A stretch of 21,721 nucleotides of DNA from Thermoproteota archaeon (lineage in GTDB: Archaea > Korarchaeota > Korarchaeia > Korarchaeales > Korarchaeaceae). Positions within the stretch are counted from its first letter, which is position 1, and every line of letters begins with the position of its first letter. The notes beneath the pieces are model-generated. The model ran no database searches, had not been told where the DNA came from, and saw nothing but the letters and a program-made list of their open reading frames with translations. This document shows, one piece after another, positions 12,528 to 21,350 of this stretch. The position numbers and the translations under genes are program-made. The stretch spans positions 1 through 21,721 of the forward strand of contig QMVZ01000010.1 in the NCBI GenBank assembly GCA_003661365.1, in the 5' to 3' direction.

Positions 12528-15413
12528 TTAATCCAGTCTCCATCTCTGTCTAAATCTTCTCAAGGACAATCCTTTTCTTTCTTCATAGAGGAGTTCGTAA
12601 AATCTTGAGGAAAGCCTTGGCTCCTTTTCCAAGATTTCATCTATTCTCTTTTGTGGCAGACCGCTAACTAATGCTATTGCAGCTACCTTGCCGAACTTTG
12701 AAATTAGTGAGGCAGATCTCTTCAAATCCCTCCAAATCCTCCTGCTTTCCTTATCAAGAACCCCTTCTCTAGCCCTAGTAAGAACTAATCCTACTTCAAA
12801 TTCATCAGCATCGGCCATGCCAATGAGCTTAGAGCCACATATTGGGCACCTAGGCTCGTCTTCTAACCTGTGCAGTTCGATCTCCTCCACGTATCCCTTG
12901 CACTCAAGGCATGCAAACGTTCTCAACTGGCTCAATAATTCAACTTTCATCTTAGCAACCTTCAAAGTTCTCTTTCTCTCTAGAGGAACCTTTTCCAATC
13001 TCCTAGTTATCAGATCTACTCCAACCTTTGCAATTGGAGTTGGTTTTTCGAGTTCTCCTAAGCATATTACCTCGATTTCTCCTTTACTTATCCTCATTAA
13101 CAACTTTTCTGCTCCTTTGAGATCTATGTCCCTCTCAACTGCCTCTCTAAAAGCCTCTTTATAGACGGGAGTGTCTCTTAAGGCATCTATTAGGTTGTCG
13201 ACAAACTCTCTGCTTAACGTGGCTCCTTTCTCCAGTATACCCATCTTCCTAGCCGCTTGAGTTATCCTAAACCTAAAGAAGCCGCTCTTCTCCATAGTTC
13301 TCCTGACAAGCGGGGCAATATCGGGTCCACTTCCCTCTTTGAGGATTGTTGAAACCTCTTCAGGAGAAACCTGACCCTTAAGGTAGATCCTATATGGATC
13401 CTCACTTACGGCAACGGGCTTTGCAAATCTTTCGGTCAATACCTCTGAGAGGAACCTGGAGAGAGCCCTGTTTATGAGAGTTCCTCCAAGGACATGGACT
13501 GTTACAAGATCTTTGTAAGCCTCGACAACAATTCTCTTGTCGTTTGGAATGGGATAACCCAATCTACATTGCTCAAAAATAGGTTCTATCCCTCTAGCTA
13601 TGAAATCTGGCGTAGACCTGTATTTCTGGGATAACTCCCTTGCTATCTCGAGAAGGTCCTTTCCTTCTTCAAACCTTTCCTCAACAAACCTCCTAACAGA
13701 TCCAACCTCTTGTGCTACTTCATAGGGAACAGGGATCTCCTCTCCTACCCAGCTTGGGACGGCTCCTAAGGGATCCTCCGCGCTTTTTACATATACACGA
13801 TCCTCGAAGACTTGAACTACCGACCAAACTTCGCCAGCCATTATGAACTTAACACCAGGCTTTCCATACTCTGCTACGAAGGGCTCATCTAAAACACCGA
13901 CTGGCTCTTCTGAATCTTGATCTATCACTAAATACTGTTTCACATCTGGTATCATGGATAAATTCTCGAAATAGTACGTGTAGATTCTCTCAGGAGGTCC
14001 TACCCTGAAGAACTCAACCTCCTTAAAGGAAAGACCTAGGAAAGGACTTCTCATGTGGGCCATGAACCTCAAAAGCTCTATAAACTCATCAAATTCCAAA
14101 TTTCTGTAGTTATATGCTCCTTTAATGATGACATAAGCTTCATCTACGGCCCATCTCTTCTTTGTAAGGAGAAAACCAGCTATCTCGTGCATTAAAGCAT
14201 CAAGAGGTTTCTCAGGAATCTTCACAGGCTCAAGCTCATCTGACATAGCTCTTCTAGCCACAACAAGGGCCTCAATTGCATCATCAGGGTTTTGAACTAT
14301 AACTGTGCCTTTTGAAACAGCGCCTACTCTGTGCCCACTCCTTCCAACCCTCTGAACCAACCGAGTTGCCTGTCTTGGGGAGTTGTACTGTATCACCATA
14401 TCTATGGATCCTATATCTATCCCAAGTTCTAGGCTTGAAGTCGCTATCAAAGCCTTTAATGTCCCAGATTTAAGGCCTCTCTCTGCTCTGAGCCTGCTCT
14501 CTAGCGCCAGAGATCCGTGATGCACATTTATCGGAATTGAGACATCCCAAAGCTTAAACCTACTTCCAAGAACCTCTGTCATAGGCCTTGTATTCGTAAA
14601 TATCAGGCAGGACTTAGAGGATTCAACGATTTCCTTTATGCAACGAAGCCTGGCTGCAACATCTGGATATGTGTACAATTTTGAAGCAAGTTTAATGTCC
14701 TCCGGGGTGGGCTTTGGATATGCTATCTTAACCCTCATCAACTTGACTATGGGCACGTATATCATCTCATAAGAATCTGAGGATCCAACGAGAAAGCGTG
14801 CAACCTCTTCTGGACTACCAACTGTGGCTGAGAGCCCTATTATCTGGAAATCCCCTTTCTTCAACCATTTTAGCCTTTCGAGGGCTAAAGCAAGCTGGGC
14901 GCCTCTCTTGCTCTCGGCTAGCTCATGAATCTCATCTATGATAACATGTCTCACAGTTAGTAAGTTCTCCCTCAGTTTTCTGCCAACAAGCATTATCTGC
15001 AAAGTCTCAGGTGTGGTTACTAGTATGTCAGGAGGCATATCGGCTTGAGTTCTTCTTTCTCTCATGGAAGTGTCTCCATGTCTTACCCCTATTGAGAGAT
15101 CCAGTTTACTGCACCACCACTGTAACCTATCCATTAAATCCCTATTCAGAGCCCTCAGTGGGGTTATATACAGGACTTTGACCCCTCTTATCCTCTTTTC
15201 CTCGAGGAGCTTGCTTAACACAGGAAGAAAAGCCGCTTCAGTCTTACCTGTTCCTGTTGCAGCTATTAGAAGCACGTTTTTCCCTTCTAATATGGGTTTG
15301 ATCGCTCTAGCTTGGGGATCAGTGGGTTTCATGAAACCTTTTTCTTCTACGAGTCTTTTAACTGGCTCTGCAAGCATTTCGAAGGCGTTCGAGTTTGTAG
15401 AAGAGAATCCCAT
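12528..15413 (-). CDS. lhr: Lhr-type superfamily 2 DNA helicase
   Basis: A 961-residue DEAD/DEAH helicase. The Walker A is AATGTGKT (51-58), motif II is DEIH (160-163), motif III is SAT (195-197), motif V is in ATSSLELGIDIGSID (324-338) and motif VI is QRVGRSGHR (354-362). The long C-terminal region holds the winged-helix and beta-barrel parts of the Lhr core. A Cys4 zinc-binding cluster, CLECKGY and CPICGSKL (about residues 835-863), lies about 100 residues from the end. Lhr proteins are 3'-5' DNA translocases that unwind forks and are linked to repair. Start ATG 15413 has a TATA-like TAGAATAAAT (minus strand, 15441-15450) about 32 nt upstream. The gene is divergent from the ModE-like gene, and its stop codon directly abuts that of the HAD gene with no bases between. 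Confidence 0.93.
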   Translation of the reverse strand: MGFSSTNSNAFEMLAEPVKRLVEEKGFMKPTDPQARAIKPILEGKNVLLIAATGTGKTEAAFLPVLSKLLEEKRIRGVKVLYITPLRALNRDLMDRLQWWCSKLDLSIGVRHGDTSMRERRTQADMPPDILVTTPETLQIMLVGRKLRENLLTVRHVIIDEIHELAESKRGAQLALALERLKWLKKGDFQIIGLSATVGSPEEVARFLVGSSDSYEMIYVPIVKLMRVKIAYPKPTPEDIKLASKLYTYPDVAARLRCIKEIVESSKSCLIFTNTRPMTEVLGSRFKLWDVSIPINVHHGSLALESRLRAERGLKSGTLKALIATSSLELGIDIGSIDMVIQYNSPRQATRLVQRVGRSGHRVGAVSKGTVIVQNPDDAIEALVVARRAMSDELEPVKIPEKPLDALMHEIAGFLLTKKRWAVDEAYVIIKGAYNYRNLEFDEFIELLRFMAHMRSPFLGLSFKEVEFFRVGPPERIYTYYFENLSMIPDVKQYLVIDQDSEEPVGVLDEPFVAEYGKPGVKFIMAGEVWSVVQVFEDRVYVKSAEDPLGAVPSWVGEEIPVPYEVAQEVGSVRRFVEERFEEGKDLLEIARELSQKYRSTPDFIARGIEPIFEQCRLGYPIPNDKRIVVEAYKDLVTVHVLGGTLINRALSRFLSEVLTERFAKPVAVSEDPYRIYLKGQVSPEEVSTILKEGSGPDIAPLVRRTMEKSGFFRFRITQAARKMGILEKGATLSREFVDNLIDALRDTPVYKEAFREAVERDIDLKGAEKLLMRISKGEIEVICLGELEKPTPIAKVGVDLITRRLEKVPLERKRTLKVAKMKVELLSQLRTFACLECKGYVEEIELHRLEDEPRCPICGSKLIGMADADEFEVGLVLTRAREGVLDKESRRIWRDLKRSASLISKFGKVAAIALVSGLPQKRIDEILEKEPRLSSRFYELLYEERKGLSLRRFRQRWRLD

Positions 15414-15440
15414 GCCCCATAAAGATTGTATGAACGTCTT

Positions 15441-15450
15441 ATTTATTCTA
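15441..15450 (-). promoter_or_regulatory. TATA-like box of the Lhr-type helicase gene
   Basis: TAGAATAAAT on the minus strand predicts transcription from about 15419, a leader of only a few bases before the ATG at 15413. Confidence 0.45.
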
Positions 15451-15480
15451 ACTGATGACTGATCGTCCCTTAAACCATGG

Positions 15481-15489
15481 GTTTATTAC
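15481..15489 (+). promoter_or_regulatory. TATA-like box of the ModE-like gene
   Basis: GTTTATTAC is centred about 28 nt before the ATG at 15513, giving a leaderless transcript. It is close to the helicase promoter (15441-15450), so the HTH protein could affect both. Confidence 0.45.
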
Positions 15490-15512
15490 ATTCATAGAGA
15501 TTTTAGAAGCAG

Positions 15513-15848
15513 ATGAGCCCTTCTAAACCAGAGAAGGTAGCTGTAAAGATAATGCTACTCCTTAAGGGAAAGTACGTGTTGGGCGAAGGAAGGGTTAGAC
15601 TCTTAGAGGAAATTGATAGATTCGGATGCATCTCTAAGGCTGCAAAAGAGCTTAATATACCATATAGGGTTGCAATTCGTCACATTAGAAGGGTTGAGGA
15701 GAAAATAGGTGAAAAGTTGGTTGTTACTAGGAGAGGGGGGAAAGGAGGGGGAGGCAGAGCTGAACTAACACCAATTGCTAAAAACATTGTGGTCACATAC
15801 AAAAAAGCCAGGAGCGCCGTAGAGAAAGCCCTCAAAGAGCTTTCCTAA
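15513..15848 (+). CDS. ModE-type winged-helix regulator, DNA-binding domain only
   Basis: A 111-residue protein that is just the N-terminal winged-helix domain of ModE/LysR-like regulators. The pattern GEGRVRLLEEIDRFGCISKAAKEL is followed by the recognition region IPYRVAIRHIRRVEEKIGEKLV, then a Gly-rich wing (TRRGGKGGGGRAELT) and a closing helix (KKARSAVEKAL). Full-length bacterial ModE carries molybdate-binding domains after this; they are absent here, as in many archaeal members. It binds DNA as a dimer, but the signal it responds to cannot be inferred. It sits 99 nt from the divergent helicase start and ends 67 nt before the convergent AMP phosphorylase gene. Confidence 0.87.
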   Translation: MSPSKPEKVAVKIMLLLKGKYVLGEGRVRLLEEIDRFGCISKAAKELNIPYRVAIRHIRRVEEKIGEKLVVTRRGGKGGGGRAELTPIAKNIVVTYKKARSAVEKALKELS

Positions 15849-15914
15849 ATCATTTCTGTTTTTGTAAATCTCTACTGCATGTTAGGCTAGCAAGGACAGA
15901 CAAGGACTCTGCTT

Positions 15915-17429
15915 CTAAGTGTAATCTGGTATCCTTCTTAGTAGCATACCCTCCACAGTAATCGGTTTAGTTCTCATTGCTACATTATAGGCTTCTGTAA
16001 GCTTGGATTCCCTCTCTGCATATATCGTCATCAGTGGGTCACCTTTTTCTACCTTGTACCCAACTTTAGCATGCAACAAAACTCCCGCTCCCTTCTCAGC
16101 AGGAGCTCCAGCAGCTAGTGCTATCTCCTTTATGGAATGATTGTCAACATCTGTCACATAACCATCACAGGGCGCCCTTATCTCCGTTGTATACTGCCCC
16201 AAGGGAATGTCCTCTGGCTTAACATCCGGATTTCCGCCTTGGGCCTCTATTATCTCCCTCATCTTCTTCAAAGCTTTTCCAGATGCTAAGACCTCTTCAG
16301 CAAGCTCTTTACCGCTCCCTCTTGTGGTAACACCAGCCATCTCTAAAAGCATGCCTGCTAAAGAAGTCGACTTTTCAATTAGACTTGCTGGTCCCCTTCC
16401 CTGAAGTGCTTCTAGAGCCTCTTTTGCTTCCAAAGCTGGCCCAATTGCATGTCCCACGGGTTGTCCCCCGTATGTTATCCCGCATTGGACCCTAACCCCA
16501 AACCTTCTCCCGAGTTCTACGAACTGGCTTGAAAGAAGTTCAGCTTCCTCAACGTTCTCTACTTTGGCTCCTTTACCAGTTGGAATGTCTATTACAAGTG
16601 CCTTTGTTCCAGTAGCTAGCTTTTTAGACATTATTGAGGCCAACATCTGACCTCTTGGGTCTATTCCAAGAGGATGCTCGACTCTTATGAAAATGTCGTC
16701 TGTTGGAGCAAGGCCTAGCCTTCCTCCCCAAACAATTGCTCCTCCAACCTTCAAAGCTATTTCTCTAAACTCATCTGCTGTAAATTCAACAGGAGCAAGA
16801 ACCTCCATTGTGTCAGCTGTTCCTGTAGGACTCGTTATGGCTCTGCTAGATGTCTTTGGTATGAGAACTCCTAGAGACGCAACGATTGGCACTATTAGAA
16901 GGCTAACTTTGTTCCCTGGTACACCTCCAATGGAGTGCTTCTCAAATGCTGGTCTTCCAAAATCTATTCTCTCCCCAGTTTCAACCATGGCCTTAGTTAG
17001 AGCTTCTATTTCATCCATGCTCATTCCATAGAACTCTTGGGAAAGCAAGAATGCAGCTATCTCCAGATCTGTGAGGTTGTAATTCACTGCATCTTCTATA
17101 ATAGATCTTATTTCCTCTGGAAGAAGCTTTTGTCCCTCCATTTTCTTCTTAATGTAAGAAAAGGAAGGAGGTCTCCCGCTTAGGGAAAGGGCAATAATAT
17201 CGCCCTCTTCTACCTCAAGTATCTCCATGACTTCTTGAGATAAGGCTGCCACACCAGGTTCTACACAGCTTCCAGATATTGAGAGAAAGGCAGAAGCCCT
17301 TCTCTTCTTGTGCTCAACTTTAACCCTGTCATTCATTCTCATACCTTGGCTGGTTGCATCTTTTTCGTTAATCAGAACGAGACGTCTTCCGACAGGAAAT
17401 CCAAGGGGTTTTACTTTAAGCTTCAGCAT
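15915..17429 (-). CDS. deoA: AMP phosphorylase
   Basis: A 504-residue enzyme of the archaeal branch of the thymidine/AMP phosphorylase family, with the length of characterized archaeal AMP phosphorylases (about 503). It converts AMP and phosphate to adenine and ribose 1,5-bisphosphate, the first step of the AMP pathway that feeds archaeal form III RubisCO. Seen are the N-terminal ~80-residue archaeal extension (LKVKPLGFPVGRRLVLINEKDA), then FEKHSIGGVPGNKVSLLIVP, SSRAITSPTGTADTMEVLAP, GGRLGLAPTDDIFIRVE and a C-terminal domain with the GYVTDVDN turn. The isomerase and RubisCO partners are not in this window. Start ATG 17429 sits behind an 11-bp inverted repeat (17440-17469) that covers the TATA region. 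The ZIP transporter gene lies upstream on the same strand, 94 nt from the start. Confidence 0.94.
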   Translation of the reverse strand: MLKLKVKPLGFPVGRRLVLINEKDATSQGMRMNDRVKVEHKKRRASAFLSISGSCVEPGVAALSQEVMEILEVEEGDIIALSLSGRPPSFSYIKKKMEGQKLLPEEIRSIIEDAVNYNLTDLEIAAFLLSQEFYGMSMDEIEALTKAMVETGERIDFGRPAFEKHSIGGVPGNKVSLLIVPIVASLGVLIPKTSSRAITSPTGTADTMEVLAPVEFTADEFREIALKVGGAIVWGGRLGLAPTDDIFIRVEHPLGIDPRGQMLASIMSKKLATGTKALVIDIPTGKGAKVENVEEAELLSSQFVELGRRFGVRVQCGITYGGQPVGHAIGPALEAKEALEALQGRGPASLIEKSTSLAGMLLEMAGVTTRGSGKELAEEVLASGKALKKMREIIEAQGGNPDVKPEDIPLGQYTTEIRAPCDGYVTDVDNHSIKEIALAAGAPAEKGAGVLLHAKVGYKVEKGDPLMTIYAERESKLTEAYNVAMRTKPITVEGMLLRRIPDYT

Positions 17430-17439
17430 GCTATATCAA

Positions 17440-17469
17440 TCTTTTTAAGCTGAATAGGGCTTAAAAAGA
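17440..17469. promoter_or_regulatory. Perfect 11-bp inverted repeat at the AMP phosphorylase promoter
   Basis: TCTTTTTAAGC (17440-17450) and GCTTAAAAAGA (17459-17469) are exact reverse complements with an 8-nt spacer. The distal half holds a TATA-like TTTTTAA about 26 nt before the expected start near 17438, and the proximal half covers that start. A dimeric regulator here would block initiation. Alternatively the proximal part could form an RNA hairpin. Confidence 0.55.
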
Positions 17470-17523
17470 TGTCTTTAGCCTAAAAATCCTCCTAAATCAG
17501 AAAGATATTGGTTCTCGATGATT

Positions 17524-18276
17524 CTATCCAAATAAGTTGTCTAGAAACATCATGACGGCAAAGCCCATCACCGCTCCGAAGGTGGCAATCCTCTCATAAC
17601 CCCTACTATGGCTTTCCGGGATCATTTCATCGCTTACCACGAATATCATTGCGCCAGCTGCAAAGGCCATTGCAATTGGAAGAATGGGCCTTATCGTCGA
17701 AACGAGCGATATCCCCAGCAATCCTCCTACGGGTTCAATAAGACCACTTAAAGTAGCATACCAAGCAGCTTTTCTCTTCTTAAAACCCTCCCTTAACATA
17801 GGAAATGCGACTGCCATCCCCTCAGGTATATTTTGAAGTGCTATAGCGACAGAAACAGCTAAACCAGAGCTAATATCTCCTCCACCAAAACTAACGCCTA
17901 CAGCCATTCCTTCAGGGAAGTTGTGTATTGTTATGGCCAAAATCATTAGAGATACTTTAGAAAGCCTAGAAGGAGGACCCTCATATCCTTTGAACATGTG
18001 TTCATGTGGAATTAGGCGATCAGCAACATCTACAAATATGGCTCCTCCTAACAAACCGATGAAAATCCTTCCTATCCCTGCCATTTCGATAGCCGGTACT
18101 AGAAGGCTGAAGGACGAAGCAGCTAACATTACTCCTGCTGAAAACCCAAGAGCTGCATCTAAGAACTTATCCGAAATGTCGGAGGTGAAGAATATTGGTA
18201 AAGCCCCAACAGCCGTGAACAGCCCAGCAAAAAGACTGGCAATAGAGCCTAGGAGTATTAAGTTGTCTGAAAGCAC
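17524..18276 (-). CDS. ZIP-family metal transporter (GufA-like)
   Basis: A membrane protein of about 250 residues with eight hydrophobic helices, matching the ZIP family of zinc/iron uptake transporters. The metal-site helices show HNFPEGMAVG in helix 4 and QNIPEGMAVAFPM in helix 5, the Gln-Asn variant being typical of the GufA-like subfamily. It acts in the cell membrane. I chose GTG 18276, because GGTGAT lies 4 nt before it and a TATA-like CTTTTTATG (minus strand, near 18298-18306) predicts transcription from about there. A TTG 15 nt upstream (18291) would put the SD inside the gene. It lies upstream of the AMP phosphorylase gene on the same strand and divergent from the aldo/keto reductase. 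Confidence 0.9.
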   Translation of the reverse strand: MLSDNLILLGSIASLFAGLFTAVGALPIFFTSDISDKFLDAALGFSAGVMLAASSFSLLVPAIEMAGIGRIFIGLLGGAIFVDVADRLIPHEHMFKGYEGPPSRLSKVSLMILAITIHNFPEGMAVGVSFGGGDISSGLAVSVAIALQNIPEGMAVAFPMLREGFKKRKAAWYATLSGLIEPVGGLLGISLVSTIRPILPIAMAFAAGAMIFVVSDEMIPESHSRGYERIATFGAVMGFAVMMFLDNLFG

Positions 18277-18387
18277 ATAATCACCTGACAATCCCTCATA
18301 AAAAGATCCCTTCTTTCATTGTAGCTTGACACTTCTATCGTAATAAACATAGACTTCAGTTTCTTTTTGGACCAACAATTCAACACT

Positions 18388-18407
18388 AGATTCTGAAAAC
18401 AGAATCT
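18388..18407. promoter_or_regulatory. Perfect 8-bp inverted repeat between divergent genes
   Basis: AGATTCTG (18388-18395), AAAA, CAGAATCT (18400-18407). It lies in the ~240-nt space between the ZIP gene (minus) and the aldo/keto reductase gene (plus), about 110 nt from either start. It may be an operator or a small hairpin; the position is too distal for core promoter blocking. Confidence 0.4.
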
Positions 18408-18515
18408 GTGAACAAAGTAAGTGACTGAGAAATATTTTCCAGCTTCGAGAGCCTAGTTAACACCAAGCATTCCATGGTTAAATACCAAGAGTTGCTAATT
18501 TTGGCGTGGTTGCCC

Positions 18516-19370
18516 ATGGAAAGAAGAAGGTTGGGGCGGACAGAACATATGAGTAGCATAGTCACGCTTGGATGCTATGCTTTCTCAAAAATTTCGCAAG
18601 AAGAAGCAGATCCGCTCATAGAGCTTGCTCTCTCACATGGAGTAAATCACTTCGATGTTGCACCAAGCTATGGAGAAGCTGAGAGAAGACTTCGTCCTTG
18701 GCTTGAGAAAAGAAGGAATGAGCTTTTTCTTGCCTGCAAAACCCTCAAAAGAACGAAAAAAGAAGCAGAAAAGAGCTATTCCTAAGCATGGAAAGGCTTG
18801 GAGTCGAATACATAGATCTATATCAGATTCACGCTTTAGATGACCTTCAAGATCTTAAAATAGTAATGGGACCAGGAGGTGCCTTAGAAGCCATGAAAGA
18901 GGCCAGAGAAAATGGTCTGATAAAATACATAGGAATAACAAGTCACAGACCTCCTACGCTAATTAAAGCCCTTGAGGAATTTGACTTCGATACAATCATG
19001 TTCCCCTTGAACTTTGTGCTTCGGAGACATAGGTGCAAAGAAAACGACTATGAACCCCTCCTTAAGATAGCCGAGGAAAGAGATCTAGGTACAATAGCCA
19101 TAAAAGCCTTCGCAAAAAGACCTTGGAAGACGGAAAATAGGCGATACCAAACTTGGTATGAGCCTCCTTGATAAGCAGGAGGAGATAGAACTATGCCTGC
19201 GCTTCGCCTTATCTCAAGGAGTGACCACAGTGGCTTCAGCAGGAGATCCTAAGCTACTTCCGTTAATTTTAGAAGCTGCGGAAAGATATAGGGAACTTAC
19301 TAAAACCGAGCAAGAGGAACTGATAGAATCTGCAACAGACTTAACACCCATATTTCCAAGGATCAAATAA
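18516..19370 (+). pseudogene. Aldo/keto reductase gene interrupted by two frameshifts
   Basis: Three reading frames together make one aldo/keto reductase of about 284 residues. Part 1 runs 18516-18772 (MERRRLGRTEH ... KRTKKEAEK), part 2 from about 18773 to 19155 (ELFLSMERLGVEYIDLYQIHAL ... RRYQTWYEP), part 3 from about 19158 to 19370. At 18767-18773 one base is missing in an A run (GCAGAAAAGAG). At 19152-19159 one base is extra (GAGCCTCCTTGAT). The two shifts cancel, so part 3 is back in the frame of part 1. The catalytic Asp and Tyr (FDVAPSYGE), Lys (ACKTLK) and His (YQIHAL) are all intact, as is the C-terminal ferredoxin-free tail. Either recent decay or base errors explain it. ATG 18516 fits the family N-terminus better than ATG 18474. 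Confidence 0.8.
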
Positions 19371-19390
19371 GGCTAACAGATTCGATTCCC

Positions 19391-19410
19391 TTTTTGTTAA
19401 GGTTTTATTC
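19391..19410 (+). promoter_or_regulatory. T tract and TATA-like box before the dehydrogenase operon
   Basis: TTTTT at 19391-19395 may end the aldo/keto reductase transcript. GTTTTATTC (19402-19410) lies about 23 nt before the ATG at 19429, consistent with a leaderless operon transcript. Confidence 0.4.
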
Positions 19411-19428
19411 TATCCTCAGTAGAGACCA

Positions 19429-20889
19429 ATGTTGGTGCCCTTGAACAGAAGGATAACGTCTCACCCAATTCTTGAATTCCCAAGAGAGAAGTCAGTCGCA
19501 TTTATGTTCGAGGGAAAGAGAATTGAGGCATATGAAGGGGAAAGCATAGCAGCTGCGCTATATGCATCCGGCCTCAAGACATTCACTCGGAGCTACAAAC
19601 GAAACAGACCTAGGGGATGGTTCTGCGGGATTGGAAAGTGTTCTTCCTGCCTAATGACAGTAAACGGTATTCCAAATGTTAGAACGTGCATAGTGCCTGT
19701 AAAAGAAGGTTTAAACGTTCGAAGACAAAAACAAGGGTTAGGAACGCTCCCTTCCAGTTTGTACGAGAATCCAGAGGTAGAAAAGTTTGATGTTGAGTTG
19801 GCCGTGATAGGTGGAGGACCAGCAGGTCTTTCTGCAGCCATAACAGCAAAAAGACTCGGATGCAGCACCCTTGTAATTGATGAGAACTTTAAGGCTGGAG
19901 GACAGCTGATAAAACAGACTCACAAGTTCTTCGGATCTAAAGAGAACTACGCAGGAGTTCGTGGGATAGATATAGCGAAAATACTGCTTAAAGACCTCAA
20001 TGAGCTCGGAGGAAACTGGCTTCTCAGCTCTACTGTGGCAGCTGATTACATAGAAGGTGGAAAACACGTTCTTATCGTACCTTCGTTAGTAGAACCAAAA
20101 ATTAGGGTGATAAAAGCCGAAACAGTCGTTGTAGGTACTGGAGCAAGGGAGAACATGCTCATCTTTCCAAACAACGACCTCCCTGGAGTTTATGGAGCTG
20201 GAGGAGTCCAAACCCTGATGAATGTCTTTGGGATAAAGCCGGGGGAAAGGGCACTGGTAGTAGGAGCAGGAAACGTCGGTCTAATAATAGCATATCAACT
20301 AATTCAGGCTGGGACAAGTGTTGAGGCAATAGTAGAGGCGATGCCTAGGATTGGAGGCTATTTCGTTCACGCAGCCAAGGTTAGGAGGCTAGGAGTGCCT
20401 ATATACTTGAGACACTCTATAAAGAGGGCTATAGGCAAGGAATCGGTCGAGGCGGCTGAAATAGTGCAACTTGATGAGAACTGGAATCCTGTAGAGGGTA
20501 CTGAGAGGAGGATTGAGGTTGACACAATAGTGCTGGCAGTTGGCCTGACTCCAGCCTCTGAAATTCCAGCCCAAGCCGGTTGTAAGCTAACTTATGTCCC
20601 AGAACTTGGGGGCCAAGTGGCCATTCATGACCCAGATCTAAAGACTACAATACCTGGAATGTATGTTGCTGGAGACTCTTCAGGAATTGAGGAGGCAACT
20701 ACAGCCATGTTGGAGGGAAGGATTGCTGGCGCTGATGCAGCCTTGTCTCTAGGGTACAAGCCGGATGAGGCTGAAAGGTTAAAGGAGAAGGCTAAAAGGG
20801 ACATATCTGAATTCAGAGAAAGCCCATTCGGGGAAAGGCCGAGGAAAGGGAAGGAGAAGGTATGGAGTATGATGGAGGCGATATCATGA
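19429..20889 (+). CDS. Alpha subunit of a proline dehydrogenase-like complex, with N-terminal [2Fe-2S] domain
   Basis: A 486-residue fusion. Residues 1-105 form a Fer2_4-type [2Fe-2S] domain with Cys66, Cys71, Cys74 and Cys87 (CGIGKCSSC ... RTC). Residues 120 onward are a FAD/NAD-binding reductase: GGGPAG (128-133) binds FAD and GAGNVG (279-284) a second dinucleotide, with MYVAGDSSG near the end. This layout matches the alpha subunit of dye-linked L-proline dehydrogenase, sarcosine-oxidase-like and cyanide-synthase-like complexes, which pass electrons from the beta subunit to NAD(H) or another acceptor. Its stop codon overlaps the next ATG (ATGA), so the four genes 19429-21721 form a translationally coupled operon. 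The substrate cannot be named, because the catalytic FAD subunit is almost all outside the window. Confidence 0.87.
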   Translation: MLVPLNRRITSHPILEFPREKSVAFMFEGKRIEAYEGESIAAALYASGLKTFTRSYKRNRPRGWFCGIGKCSSCLMTVNGIPNVRTCIVPVKEGLNVRRQKQGLGTLPSSLYENPEVEKFDVELAVIGGGPAGLSAAITAKRLGCSTLVIDENFKAGGQLIKQTHKFFGSKENYAGVRGIDIAKILLKDLNELGGNWLLSSTVAADYIEGGKHVLIVPSLVEPKIRVIKAETVVVGTGARENMLIFPNNDLPGVYGAGGVQTLMNVFGIKPGERALVVGAGNVGLIIAYQLIQAGTSVEAIVEAMPRIGGYFVHAAKVRRLGVPIYLRHSIKRAIGKESVEAAEIVQLDENWNPVEGTERRIEVDTIVLAVGLTPASEIPAQAGCKLTYVPELGGQVAIHDPDLKTTIPGMYVAGDSSGIEEATTAMLEGRIAGADAALSLGYKPDEAERLKEKAKRDISEFRESPFGERPRKGKEKVWSMMEAIS

Positions 20890-21350
20890 AAGAGGCTGGA
20901 ATCCTTTCAAAGGAGGAGATTGAAAAGGTAACTCCTCCTTTAGATAGGGCCGAAAAAGGGCCCGTAGCAGTCATAGAATGTTTGGAGAAGATCCCTTGCG
21001 ATGCCTGTGGATGGGCATGTCCATTTGACGCAATAATAAAGGAGAGGATAACAGTCCCTCCCAAAATAGATTATGACAAGTGCACAGGTTGTGGACAGTG
21101 CGTTCTAGTGTGTCCGGGTCTAGCAATCTTCCTGATTGAACTAGATGGAGAAAAGGCAAAGGTTACCGTTCCGTATGAGTTCCTACCAGAACCTCGAGTC
21201 GGACAAGAGGTGGTTGCCTTAGATAGAAGGGGGCTTCCTGTGACGAAAGCTAAAGTTCTCAAAGTGATGAGATCTAAGGACAAAACTTTGGCGGTAACAA
21301 TCGAAGTTCCAAGAGAGCTCTTTATGGAAGTAAGGGGGATAAGGATATGA
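20886..21350 (+). CDS. Ferredoxin-like subunit with two [4Fe-4S] clusters
   Basis: A 154-residue electron-transfer subunit. Cluster one uses Cys32, Cys38, Cys41 and Cys45 (ECLEKIPCDACGWACP), an unusual spacing with five residues between the first two cysteines. Cluster two uses Cys66, Cys69, Cys72 and Cys76 (CTGCGQCVLVCP), the classical spacing. A beta-rich C-terminal part (VTVPYEFLPEPRVGQEVVALDR ... KAKVLKVMRSKDKTLAVTIEVP) follows. This matches the PdhF-type subunit of archaeal dehydrogenase complexes. ATG 20886 overlaps the upstream TGA (ATGA) and has GGAGGCGAT (20874-20882) before it; an in-frame ATG at 20862 has no comparable site. Confidence 0.87.
   Translation: MKEAGILSKEEIEKVTPPLDRAEKGPVAVIECLEKIPCDACGWACPFDAIIKERITVPPKIDYDKCTGCGQCVLVCPGLAIFLIELDGEKAKVTVPYEFLPEPRVGQEVVALDRRGLPVTKAKVLKVMRSKDKTLAVTIEVPRELFMEVRGIRI

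Noticed and set aside
12688..13164. 158-residue plus-strand frame inside the helicase gene
   Set aside because: Antisense to conserved Lhr sequence including the zinc cluster; Ser/Leu-rich, no SD or TATA support.
18750..18775. Programmed -1 frameshift at the A-rich tract of the aldo/keto reductase gene
   Set aside because: A second, opposite shift at 19152-19159 would also be needed, and the tract is not in the zero-frame register of a classical slippery heptamer.
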